A stretch of 64,000 bases of DNA from Thermoanaerobaculia bacterium (GTDB taxonomy: Bacteria; Acidobacteriota; Thermoanaerobaculia; Multivoradales; JAHEKO01). Location of the stretch: assembly GCA_947259195.1 (NCBI GenBank), contig CAMYLC010000048.1, positions 2,803-66,802 on the forward strand, read 5' to 3'. This document shows, in pieces, positions 1 through 7,261 of this stretch; position 1 is the first letter of the stretch; every line of letters begins with the position of its first letter. The translations under genes were made by a program, and so were the position numbers. A model generated the notes under the pieces. It ran no database searches and was not told the origin of the DNA. It saw only the letters and a list, made by a program, of their open reading frames with translations.

Positions 1-1063
1 GGCGAGGCAGACCGATCCCACCAAGCCACCGGAGGATTTCACTCCACCCTTCTTTACGGACGAGGACGACATCGCCAATACACCGAATGCCGAGAACATA
101 GCCTGGGGTCTGTTCGCCCAGGATCAGTTCCTGGTCGGCAGTCGCTTTTCGGGCACGGTCGGCATCCGCTATGCCAACACCGAGACCAAGGCGAAGGAGA
201 CCCCGGGTCTGGACACCACGGGTCTGGATTTCTCGGATGACGACTTCGTCGGGGCGGTCAGCGCCGTCTATCAGGTGACGAGCAACCTCAATGTCGTCGG
301 CACCTACGGCACTGCTTTCCGTGCGCCCAACATCGTGGAGCGGCTCTTCAATGGCCTGACGCCTGAGGGCAGCGGTTATCAGATTCTCAATCCGGATCTG
401 AAGTCCGAGAACAGCACCAACTTCGACCTGGGCATGAAATACAGGCGGATGAACGCCATCTTCGAGCTCATGATCTTCCGCAACGAGATCAAGGATGGCA
501 TCGTGCAGGAGTTCTTGAGCCCCGAGCAGATCTCCCAGCTGCCGCCCGCTGTGCAGCAAGAGATCGAGGACTCCGGTGCCAACGTCGTCGTCCAGCAGCA
601 GAACGTGAGCAAGCTGCGCTTCGAGGGAGTCGAGGCCATGATCGGTTGGCGGGCCAACAACGGAGTTTCGATTGGCGCTAACTACACCTACCTCGATTCC
701 GAACGGGTCGATACGGGTACTCCGACCGGTGATTCCTACACCAACAAGTTCAACTTCAATACCCGCTATGATCGTCCCACCGGGAAATATTGGGTCGAGT
801 ATCGCCTGCGCAACAACGGCAGTGCCGATGCGGTGAACGATCCCGATGCGCCGATCCCGGCGGTCGGTGAGACCCTTCCAGCGTTTACCATCCACACCCT
901 GAGTGGCGGAGTACTGCTCTTTCAAAGAGGCAGCCAGCAGCACAGTCTGACCCTGGTGATCGACAACTTTACCGACGAGCTCTACTCGGAGTTCTCGAAC
1001 GCCACCTTCTTCCGCCCGCAGCCGCGGCGGAACTTCCTCGTCAGCTACCGTCTGCGGATCTGA
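1..1063 (+). CDS. TonB-dependent outer-membrane receptor, C-terminal part (5' end outside window)
   Basis: The reading frame is open from base 2 to a TGA at 1063, so the listed ORF starting at 275 (an internal GTG) is only part of a gene entering from the left. The visible 350 or so residues look like the C-terminal half of a TonB-dependent receptor beta-barrel: alternating short strands, a YGTAFRAPN segment followed by NPDLKSENS, which is the typical 'NP.LKPE.S' barrel signature, and a last strand ending FLVSYRLRI. Such proteins import iron chelates, cobalamin or carbohydrates across the outer membrane using TonB energy. The plug domain and TonB box lie outside the window, so the substrate cannot be inferred. 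A strong terminator follows directly, so the gene is the end of its transcript. The terminal residue is Ile rather than the usual Phe or Trp. Confidence 0.88.
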   Translation, partial: ARQTDPTKPPEDFTPPFFTDEDDIANTPNAENIAWGLFAQDQFLVGSRFSGTVGIRYANTETKAKETPGLDTTGLDFSDDDFVGAVSAVYQVTSNLNVVGTYGTAFRAPNIVERLFNGLTPEGSGYQILNPDLKSENSTNFDLGMKYRRMNAIFELMIFRNEIKDGIVQEFLSPEQISQLPPAVQQEIEDSGANVVVQQQNVSKLRFEGVEAMIGWRANNGVSIGANYTYLDSERVDTGTPTGDSYTNKFNFNTRYDRPTGKYWVEYRLRNNGSADAVNDPDAPIPAVGETLPAFTIHTLSGGVLLFQRGSQQHSLTLVIDNFTDELYSEFSNATFFRPQPRRNFLVSYRLRI

Positions 1064-1086
1064 CCCAGACGCAGCCTCCCTCTCGT

Positions 1087-1123
1087 CCCCGGAGTCCACT
1101 TGGATTCCGGGGCGTCTCTTTTT
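1087..1123 (+). terminator. Rho-independent terminator after the TonB receptor
   Basis: An 11-bp stem (CCCCGGAGTCC pairing with GGATTCCGGGG, one G-T wobble) encloses a four-base loop and is followed by GTCTCTTTTTC on the plus strand. It sits 24 bases after the receptor stop codon and before the convergent FAD-subunit gene, and the T-run direction shows that it serves the receptor gene. Confidence 0.85.
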
Positions 1124-1140
1124 CTGGCGTAACGGATCGT

Positions 1141-2178
1141 TCAGGGTTGCAGGCTGTGGTGAGGAGGCGGGATCTGAGTCTCCAGGCCGGCGATCTCTCG
1201 CAATGCTGCTTCCGCATAGCGAGCCGTCATCAGGCCACGCCATTGGGCCTTGAAGTCCGTGTTGTCCATGGGTGTGGCCAGCTGGCGTGCCAGCCCAGCA
1301 ACTTCCGCGATGCCGTCCTCTGTCAACGACCGGCCCCGCAGGATCTCGGTGGCGCCCGCCACGGGCACGGGCCGCGAGCCCACCGCGCCGAGGAAGATCC
1401 TGGCATCGGAAACGATGCCTTTGCCGTCAGTCCACACGGCCGCGGCGACCGACAGCACGGCGAAGTCGATGGATCCCCGTCGGCGTAACTTCCAGAAGCT
1501 CGATTGGCAGGTTTGGCTGTCACTTGCGCCGGGCAGGAGGACATCCGTGACGATCTCGTCAGGGCGTTTCGCCAGATAGTCGATCCCGTCGTCGCGATAG
1601 AGCTCGGTGAGGGCGAGGACTCTCTCGCCCTCGGCAGACTGCAATCGCACCCTGGCGCCGAGAGCGGCGAGGATTGGGGCCGAATCGGATGCCGCGTGCG
1701 CCCAGCAGCGCGATGAGCTCGGAGCAACCCAACAGACCGAGCCATCCTCCTTCATGCAGTAGTCGATCGCCCGCCGCCAATCCTCGGTCTGGTTGTAGTA
1801 CGTGCAGCGGGTGTCGAGGCAGATGTTGCCACCCAGCGTGCCCATCTGTCGCAAGGGGGGCGAGGAGATCGAAGAGATGGCCCGCGCCAAGGCAGGGAAG
1901 CGTTCCCTCAGTGCTGAGCTGCGAACCAGGTCTCCCAGCAGGGTGGTGGCACCGATTCGAGCCTCTGCTGAAGGCTCAGCGAGGTCGATCCCCTGCAGGT
2001 CTCTGATGGACATGAGGCTGACCACGGTTGCCGGCTTCTGGTGGCGCCGCTTCATGTTCGGCCACAAGTCGGTGCCGCCTGCGACCAGGCGAGCGTCGGG
2101 TCCTTCGGCGGCGAGAATCGACGCGGCCTCCCGTGTCGAATCCGGAATGTGGAAGTGAAACCGGGGCAGACGGAGCAT
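1141..2178 (-). CDS. FAD-binding subunit of a xanthine dehydrogenase family enzyme, 4-hydroxybenzoyl-CoA reductase beta (HcrB)-like
   Basis: A 345-residue FAD subunit of the molybdenum hydroxylase family. The FAD pyrophosphate motif VAGGTDLWPNMK (about residues 33-43) and GTLGGNI (113-119) are present. Between residues 120 and 160 there is an extra loop with cysteines at 125, 141, 149 and 158. From memory, 4-hydroxybenzoyl-CoA reductase beta of Thauera ligates an additional [4Fe-4S] cluster with four cysteines at the same spacing (16, 8, 9), which ordinary CoxM/XdhB subunits lack. The gene is the third enzyme gene of a minus-strand operon, 53 bases after the molybdopterin subunit. The likely role is passing electrons from a donor such as ferredoxin to the Mo site for reductive removal of a phenolic hydroxyl from an aryl-CoA. 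The substrate is inferred; a relative with another substrate is possible. The ATG start gives a normal N-terminus. Confidence 0.85.
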   Translation of the reverse strand: MLRLPRFHFHIPDSTREAASILAAEGPDARLVAGGTDLWPNMKRRHQKPATVVSLMSIRDLQGIDLAEPSAEARIGATTLLGDLVRSSALRERFPALARAISSISSPPLRQMGTLGGNICLDTRCTYYNQTEDWRRAIDYCMKEDGSVCWVAPSSSRCWAHAASDSAPILAALGARVRLQSAEGERVLALTELYRDDGIDYLAKRPDEIVTDVLLPGASDSQTCQSSFWKLRRRGSIDFAVLSVAAAVWTDGKGIVSDARIFLGAVGSRPVPVAGATEILRGRSLTEDGIAEVAGLARQLATPMDNTDFKAQWRGLMTARYAEAALREIAGLETQIPPPHHSLQP

Positions 2179-2231
2179 CGGTGGTCCCTCTTCACCCCTC
2201 TAGGGTGCATCTCCTTGGGGTAGACATCGAG

Positions 2232-4784
2232 TCATTTTGTCGTCAGAGCCCCATCCTTGCGCTTCAAGGCCTCGGTGCGCTCGGACATGGTCCCGGTGTC
2301 GCCGCGCATCTTGGATGAGCGCTTTTTCTTCGAGTCGTTGGTGGCCCTGCCATCTCCACCCTCGTCGGGTGTCGGCACCAGTAGGGTCTTCCCGAAGTCC
2401 ACCTGAGGAAAACCCGCAGGGCCGAAACGCGCCTCTTCCCCTTTGTCCTTTGCCATCAAGGCTTGGAGGATCATGTGGGGCTGAATCGGCACCTGATCGA
2501 TGCGCACACCAACCGCGTCGTAGATGGCGTTGGCCAGTGCCGGGGGTACTGGCAGGAGTGGACCCTGTCCCACTTCCTTGGCGCCGTGGGGACCTTCCGG
2601 GTCGGGATCCTCGATCAGGTAGCTCGTCACTTCGGGCATTTCGAGAAAGGTGGGACTCTTGTATTCGAGCATCGAAGGCATCTTGTGAACCAGGGCGTTG
2701 GAAAGGTGCCGAGGCAATCTGCGAAAGGCCTGCTCTTCCATCATGGCTTCACCCAGGCCCATGTAGACGGAGCCTTCGATCTGGCCCAGGACGAGCGTCG
2801 GATTGATGGCCCGGCCGATGTCATGGGCCAGCCAGACGTGAACGGGGCGATAGATGCCGCTCGACGGGTCCACTTCCACCTCGATGACGGCTGCCGAATA
2901 GGAGTAGGTGGGCGATGGCCCGACGCCTGCGCCGCGGTACTTTCCAGGCGAGCGCGGTGGTATGTACGAGCCGACCGTACCCAGCGTCCCGAATCGGGCC
3001 TCGGCTGTGATCACCGCATCCTCGAAGCTCAGGCCATTCTCCGGATCCGACGAATCGAAGACCTGGCGATTGGCGAAGACCAGGTTCTCTGGAGCCGTCT
3101 CCAAGCGCTCGGCGACTGCCGTGGCGATGAGATCGCGAGCTCGCGTAGCGGCCTGGAGCGCTGCCTTGCCGGCCATCAGAGTTACCCTGGACGAGTAGCT
3201 GCCCAGATCCACCGGCGTCAGATCGGTGTCAGCCACACAGAGCCGAATGTCCTTGAGGTCAACTCCCAGAACATCGGCCACCAGCGCAGCCAGCACCGAA
3301 TCGGAGCCCTGTCCGATTTCTGTCTCACCGCAGAACAACGCGATGCCACCAGAGCGGTCGAGCTTGAGCTGAACTGCAGACTGCGGAAGGTGGTTCCAGT
3401 AGATGGGAAGCCCGGCGCCACACATGTACGCGCCACAGGCCAACCCGAGGCCGCGACCCTGTGGCAGCTTGCCTCGGCGCTGGCGCCAGCCGCTGCCGTC
3501 TACGACCGCTTCGATGCAGCGCTGCAAAGCGATCGTGCCCAGCCGCAGCCAGTTGGCGGTCACCTGGCCCGCAGTGGCGAGATGGGCCAGTCTCAGGTCC
3601 GCCGGGTCGAGGCCCAGCCGTTCCGCCGCCTTGTCCAGGTGAACTTCGAACCCGAAGCGTGGTTGCGGTGTGCCATGACCTCGCTTGGGACCGCAGGGGG
3701 GCTTGTTCGTGAAGCACCGGACGCCATCGAACTGATAGCGAGGAAGCGAGTACGTGACCGTCTGAAGGGCTCCCGTGTAGTAGGTGGAGGCCACTCCATA
3801 GCTACCGTAGGCGCCGCCGTCGAGAGCGGTCTGGAGGTGTTGGGCCGTGATTGCGCCATCTTTCGAAAAGCCGGTTCGGATCTTCATCGACACCGGATGG
3901 CGCCCCCTGTGGCAATAGAAGACCTCCTCGCGGTCGAGGGTGATCTTGGTCGGTCTTCCCAGCTCGAGGGCCATCTTCGCGGCGACGATCTCGTGGTTGA
4001 AGGGATCGCTCTTGCCGCCGAATCCGCCACCGTTGGGACAGGCGATCACTCGGATGCGCGAAGCGGCAAGCCCGAGGACCCGGGTTAGGGCGCGGTGCAG
4101 GTAGTGAGGCGTCTGGGTCGAAGAGTAGACGGTGATGCGATCGACATCTTCCGGTACCGCCACAGTCGCATGCTGCTCCAGTGCCAGATGGTTGTTGCCT
4201 TCATAGAAGAAGTGATCCTCCAGAATCATGTCGGCCTCGTCGAAGCCGCCCCCGAGGTTGCCGAATCTAAGAGACACACTCTTGTGGATGTTGCCCTCGG
4301 AACCGTAGTCGTGGATGCGAGGCTCAGGGTTGGATAGCGCCTCTTCGACCGAAGCGATGGTCGGTAGCGGCTCGTAGTCGACCTCGACCCGAAGTGCGGC
4401 CTCGTACGCCGCATCTTCAGAAGTCGCCGCCACCGCTGCCACCGGGTCGCCGACGAACCGGACCCGTTCGAGGCAGAGAGCGTGCTCATCCTGGGAGACC
4501 GGCAGGATACCGAAAGTCTCGGGCATCGCGGAGCCGACCAGGCTTCCGAGAAACCCCTCGACTCGCTGGGCCTGAGTGAAGTCGATGGAGGTGATCCTGC
4601 CGTGTGGGATCCTGGAGCGCACCAGCCGGAGGTGACACAGGCGAGGGAAATCGAGGTCGTCGGCGAAGCGGGTGACTCCGGTGACCTTGTCTCTGCCATC
4701 GACCCGGCGGAACGGTCGGCCCACGTATCGACCGGAAGTGGAGTCGTAGGCTGCGCCTACCTTGCGAGTCTTGGAATCTTCCAT
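2232..4784 (-). CDS. Molybdopterin-binding catalytic subunit, xanthine dehydrogenase family (HcrA/CoxL/XdhA-like)
   Basis: The listed ORF runs to 5063, but its first 93 codons overlap the upstream [2Fe-2S] gene and read as nonsense. The family homology begins around MEDSKTRK, so the ATG at 4784 is chosen (850 residues). An N-terminal Ald_Xan_dh domain (GRPFRRVDGRDKVTG, about 20-35) leads into the molybdopterin domains, with GGGFGGKSDPF, GETEIGQGSDS and, near the C-terminus, GAKEVGQGP, whose Glu (about 737) corresponds to the catalytic base of this family. It forms the Mo active site of the heterotrimer with the flanking [2Fe-2S] and FAD subunits, 41 and 53 bases away. An oddity is a hydrophilic Lys/Arg-rich tail of about 75 residues beyond the normal end of the family. 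The HcrB-like partner suggests an aryl-CoA substrate, but this chain alone does not settle it. Confidence 0.85.
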   Translation of the reverse strand: MEDSKTRKVGAAYDSTSGRYVGRPFRRVDGRDKVTGVTRFADDLDFPRLCHLRLVRSRIPHGRITSIDFTQAQRVEGFLGSLVGSAMPETFGILPVSQDEHALCLERVRFVGDPVAAVAATSEDAAYEAALRVEVDYEPLPTIASVEEALSNPEPRIHDYGSEGNIHKSVSLRFGNLGGGFDEADMILEDHFFYEGNNHLALEQHATVAVPEDVDRITVYSSTQTPHYLHRALTRVLGLAASRIRVIACPNGGGFGGKSDPFNHEIVAAKMALELGRPTKITLDREEVFYCHRGRHPVSMKIRTGFSKDGAITAQHLQTALDGGAYGSYGVASTYYTGALQTVTYSLPRYQFDGVRCFTNKPPCGPKRGHGTPQPRFGFEVHLDKAAERLGLDPADLRLAHLATAGQVTANWLRLGTIALQRCIEAVVDGSGWRQRRGKLPQGRGLGLACGAYMCGAGLPIYWNHLPQSAVQLKLDRSGGIALFCGETEIGQGSDSVLAALVADVLGVDLKDIRLCVADTDLTPVDLGSYSSRVTLMAGKAALQAATRARDLIATAVAERLETAPENLVFANRQVFDSSDPENGLSFEDAVITAEARFGTLGTVGSYIPPRSPGKYRGAGVGPSPTYSYSAAVIEVEVDPSSGIYRPVHVWLAHDIGRAINPTLVLGQIEGSVYMGLGEAMMEEQAFRRLPRHLSNALVHKMPSMLEYKSPTFLEMPEVTSYLIEDPDPEGPHGAKEVGQGPLLPVPPALANAIYDAVGVRIDQVPIQPHMILQALMAKDKGEEARFGPAGFPQVDFGKTLLVPTPDEGGDGRATNDSKKKRSSKMRGDTGTMSERTEALKRKDGALTTK

Positions 4785-4825
4785 CGCTCTATCGCAGTTC
4801 TTTTCGAGATCCTTGCTTGGTGATT

Positions 4826-5368
4826 TCAGCTGGCATCGGAGGAGGGCGGAGGAGTCCCATGGAGGATCTCGGGCGAGTAGGGACCGTCTTCGCCCCGCAA
4901 GAGAGCCGCAGCCGCCTCCACGGCCTGAACGATCTTGTGATAGCCGGTGCAGCGGCAGAGATTGCCTGCCAGCGTCTCTTCGATCTGTTTCCTGCTTGGC
5001 GCTTTTTCCTCTCGCAGGAGCGCAATCGAAGCCATCAGGATGCCAGGAGTGCAATAGCCGCATTGCGCCGCATTGAGATCGGCCATGGTGGTCTGCAGAG
5101 GGTGAAGCTCGTTGGCCTCCTGCACGCCCTCGACGGTGAGGATTTCGCTGCCGGCCAGTTGCGCCGCCAAGACCAGGCAGGACAGCACGGGTCGACCATC
5201 AACCAGCACCGTGCAGGCGCCGCACTCACCCAACTCGCACCCGTGCTTGGTCCCGGTGAGTCGCAGTTGCTCGCGCAGGACCTCGAGCAGGGTGTGATGA
5301 GTGGGGAAAGAGACGGTCTTCTTCTCGCCGTTGACCGTCATCTCCAGGATTGTGTCTCTCTCCGACAT
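4826..5368 (-). CDS. [2Fe-2S]-binding small subunit of xanthine dehydrogenase family enzyme (HcrC/CoxS-like)
   Basis: The ATG at 5368 ([10 protein letters not shown]) is preferred over the listed upstream start because a GAGG ribosome binding site lies 8 bases before it and the 20 upstream codons do not resemble the family. The 180-residue product has both clusters of this subunit class: a plant-type ferredoxin cluster (C44, C49, C52, C64 in [12 protein letters not shown]...SC) and a helical cluster (C103, C106, C138, C140 in QCGYCTPG...NLCRCTGY). It relays electrons between the FAD subunit and the Mo centre. It is the first enzyme gene of the operon, before the catalytic and FAD genes. The length is slightly above the usual 155-170 because of an acidic/proline tail. 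Confidence 0.92.
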   Translation of the reverse strand: MSERDTILEMTVNGEKKTVSFPTHHTLLEVLREQLRLTGTKHGCELGECGACTVLVDGRPVLSCLVLAAQLAGSEILTVEGVQEANELHPLQTTMADLNAAQCGYCTPGILMASIALLREEKAPSRKQIEETLAGNLCRCTGYHKIVQAVEAAAALLRGEDGPYSPEILHGTPPPSSDAS

Positions 5369-5375
5369 GGCAGCC

Positions 5376-5600
5376 TCACTGTGGTAGATCGGAAGACGCG
5401 GTCCGGTGCTCGTCGAGCAACGGTACATCCGGCGAGTCCGGGTAGACCGGCTCGACTCCTGGAGTCAGCAGCCCGGCGACCAAGTACTCTGCGAACTGCG
5501 TCGCGATCTCCGAGATCTTGGCAGATGCACCCGATCTGTCAAGCTCTGGCTCGAGCGAGGTTGTTCGAAGCTGCGGTTTTGCGGCGCCAGGAAGAATCAG
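5376..5600 (-). CDS. Possible small protein gene or gene remnant between the PilZ gene and the [2Fe-2S] subunit
   Basis: Reading the minus strand between the two genes by hand shows an open frame of 74 codons plus TGA that the ORF track omits because it has no usable ATG, GTG or TTG near its beginning. Its first candidate codon is a CTG at 5600 that overlaps the TGA of the PilZ gene (CTGA), and its own TGA overlaps the ribosome binding site of the [2Fe-2S] gene. Codons in the second half are mostly G/C-ending as in the neighbours, and the peptide (for example [21 protein letters not shown]) looks protein-like. It could be a small operon protein with a non-standard start, or the surviving 3' end of a broken gene. 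No family was recognised. Upstream of 5600 the same frame contains several AGA codons, unlike real genes here. Confidence 0.3.
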   Translation of the reverse strand: MILPGAAKPQLRTTSLEPELDRSGASAKISEIATQFAEYLVAGLLTPGVEPVYPDSPDVPLLDEHRTASSDLPQ

Positions 5601-6346
5601 GGGGCAGCTGGCAAATGGTCGAGATTCAGGGGGAGAAGTTCTTCCTCTCGAAATACCATCCGGCCCTGAACATAGTCGCGGAGGCGCTCTCGCCCGCCCT
5701 CGGGAAGCCGCACGAAGGTCACTCCCATGCCCTGGGTCTTCTCGGTGCCGGGACTGGTGTGACGAACGACTTTGACCACACCGTCGATGGGACGTGGATC
5801 TCCTGGCAGATGAAAGGTCACCTCGACTTCACTGCCCACTGGCGCCCTGCGGCTCGTGTGGATCAGCATGCCGGACTCCGAGACGTTTGAAGTCTGACAG
5901 GCTCGGAGCAGGTTGCCGGTCTCGACGGCGAGCTGCAGCTGAACCAGGAGGCGGTCCGCCTTCCGTTGAGCCACGCCGAGGCTGGCCGCCACGTGTCGCT
6001 GCAGGGCCTCGGTCGAGCCACCAATGGGCAGCACCTCGACCCGCTCGCTGTCGATCTGGGCGCCGAGGTCTTCGGCGTAGTCGTCCTTGGTCAACAAAAC
6101 GACGGGCGAATGGGCGTTGGCGAGGGTGGGTGACTGGAGAATTTCGAGAAAGTCGACGATGCTCAGGTCGGGCAACGGATACTCGGCTACTATCAGGTCG
6201 TAGCGAACGTTAGTGGCCAGGATCAGGCTTCGGGTGCCAGTGGTAGCTCTGGTGACTTCCATCGAAGCCCTCTTGAAGATGGGTTCCATCTTCGCGAAGA
6301 CCGGGTCCTGAGTCATGATAGCGAGGATTTTTTTCGTCGACTCCAT
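5597..6346 (-). CDS. Pseudo-receiver plus PilZ domain protein (probable cyclic-di-GMP sensor)
   Basis: A 249-residue cytoplasmic protein with two parts. Residues 5-120 resemble a CheY-like receiver (KKILAIM...YDLIVAEYPLPD), but the phosphoacceptor position is Glu55 (VAEYP) rather than Asp, so phosphorylation is unlikely. Residues 125-235 are a PilZ domain with a good c-di-GMP motif: RKADR (128-132) and, about 22 residues later, NVSESG (154-159), matching RxxxR and (D/N)xSxxG. The start ATG at 6346 has a GAGGGG site about 9 bases upstream. It is the first gene of a minus-strand run continuing into the molybdenum enzyme operon. Whether it regulates that operon or is merely adjacent is unknown. 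Such proteins usually control motility, adhesion or exopolysaccharide output. Confidence 0.85.
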   Translation of the reverse strand: MESTKKILAIMTQDPVFAKMEPIFKRASMEVTRATTGTRSLILATNVRYDLIVAEYPLPDLSIVDFLEILQSPTLANAHSPVVLLTKDDYAEDLGAQIDSERVEVLPIGGSTEALQRHVAASLGVAQRKADRLLVQLQLAVETGNLLRACQTSNVSESGMLIHTSRRAPVGSEVEVTFHLPGDPRPIDGVVKVVRHTSPGTEKTQGMGVTFVRLPEGGRERLRDYVQGRMVFREEELLPLNLDHLPAAP

Positions 6347-6454
6347 GATGGAAACCCCTCTCCTTTGCGCCCTGCTGATTGACCGACTAGAGCGCTATTC
6401 TTCGCCTTGCAGGAGTCGAGTCGCAGTGAAGTGCTTCACATCGAGGAGAAACCC

Positions 6455-7261
6455 ATGAGTTTGAAGATCGTTCAAATCGATGCCTTCGCGTCGCGCCCGT
6501 TCAGTGGAAACCCTGCTGCCGTCTGCCTGCTGTCGGAATACCCCGGCAACGAATGGCTGCTCTCGGTCGCCAGAGAGATGAATCTGTCGGAGACCGCGTT
6601 TCTGAAACGCCGGGAAGAAGGCTTCGAATTGCGTTGGTTCACCCCCGAGGTGGAGGTTGAGCTGTGCGGCCATGCCACTCTCGCCAGTGCACAGTTTCTG
6701 TGGCAGGAGGGAGTTCTGGAATCGGATGAGCCGGCGCGATTCCATACCCTTAGCGGCTGGCTGACCGCTGAGCAACGGCAGGAATGGATCGAGATGGACT
6801 TTCCAGCCGCCCCTGCCCAGGCCGTGGCGGACGCTCCGGATGTGCTCAGTGCCCTGGGAGTCGAAGCCAACTATGTCGGCAAGAACCGCTCTGATTACAT
6901 CGTCGAGGTCGAGTCCGAGACAGTCCTTCGCTCGGTGCGGCCGGACTTCAAGCTCCTGGCCGAGGTCTGCGAACGTGGCGTCATGGTCACCAGCGTTGCT
7001 GACGAGGCGGACTTTGACTTCGTCTCACGCTTCTTCGCGCCGGCCGTCGGGGTCGATGAGGACCCGGTCACCGGATCTGCACATTGCTGTCTGGCGCCCT
7101 TCTGGACGGAGCGACTGGCCAGAGACGAGTTGGTGGGGTTCCAGGCCTCACGACGTGGTGGAGTGGTGCGCACCCGGATGCACGGGGATCGAGTCTGTCT
7201 CGCTGGTCAGGCCGTGACGATTCTCACGGGGCAGCTACACCTCGAAGTACCTACCGGGTAG
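6455..7261 (+). CDS. PhzF family isomerase/epimerase-like protein
   Basis: A 268-residue protein starting at the ATG at 6455, which has a GAGGAG site 6 bases upstream; the listed start 48 bases earlier lacks support. The N-terminus IVQIDAF...PFSGNPAAVC and the following NLSETAFL segment, with the family's catalytic acid at about Glu46, identify the diaminopimelate-epimerase-fold PhzF family. A second half-repeat carries DEDPVTGSAHC. PhzF of pseudomonads isomerises dihydro-3-hydroxyanthranilate in phenazine synthesis, but no other phenazine gene is present, so this is more likely one of the many uncharacterised PhzF relatives acting on a small metabolite. It is divergent from the PilZ gene, and its 3' end overlaps the convergent secreted-protein gene by 11 bases. 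Confidence 0.87.
   Translation: MSLKIVQIDAFASRPFSGNPAAVCLLSEYPGNEWLLSVAREMNLSETAFLKRREEGFELRWFTPEVEVELCGHATLASAQFLWQEGVLESDEPARFHTLSGWLTAEQRQEWIEMDFPAAPAQAVADAPDVLSALGVEANYVGKNRSDYIVEVESETVLRSVRPDFKLLAEVCERGVMVTSVADEADFDFVSRFFAPAVGVDEDPVTGSAHCCLAPFWTERLARDELVGFQASRRGGVVRTRMHGDRVCLAGQAVTILTGQLHLEVPTG

Noticed and set aside
2463-4088. 541-residue plus-strand ORF antisense to the molybdopterin subunit gene
   Set aside because: It is a shadow of a GC-rich gene; its translation has no recognisable motifs while the opposite strand encodes an intact enzyme.
4817-5890. 357-residue plus-strand ORF over the [2Fe-2S] and PilZ genes
   Set aside because: Antisense to two genes with clear motifs, with no motif of its own.
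6380-6410. Sigma-70 promoter starting at TTGACC for the PhzF gene
   Set aside because: The only -10-like sequence (TATTCT) is 11 bases away, far from the 16-18 spacing required.
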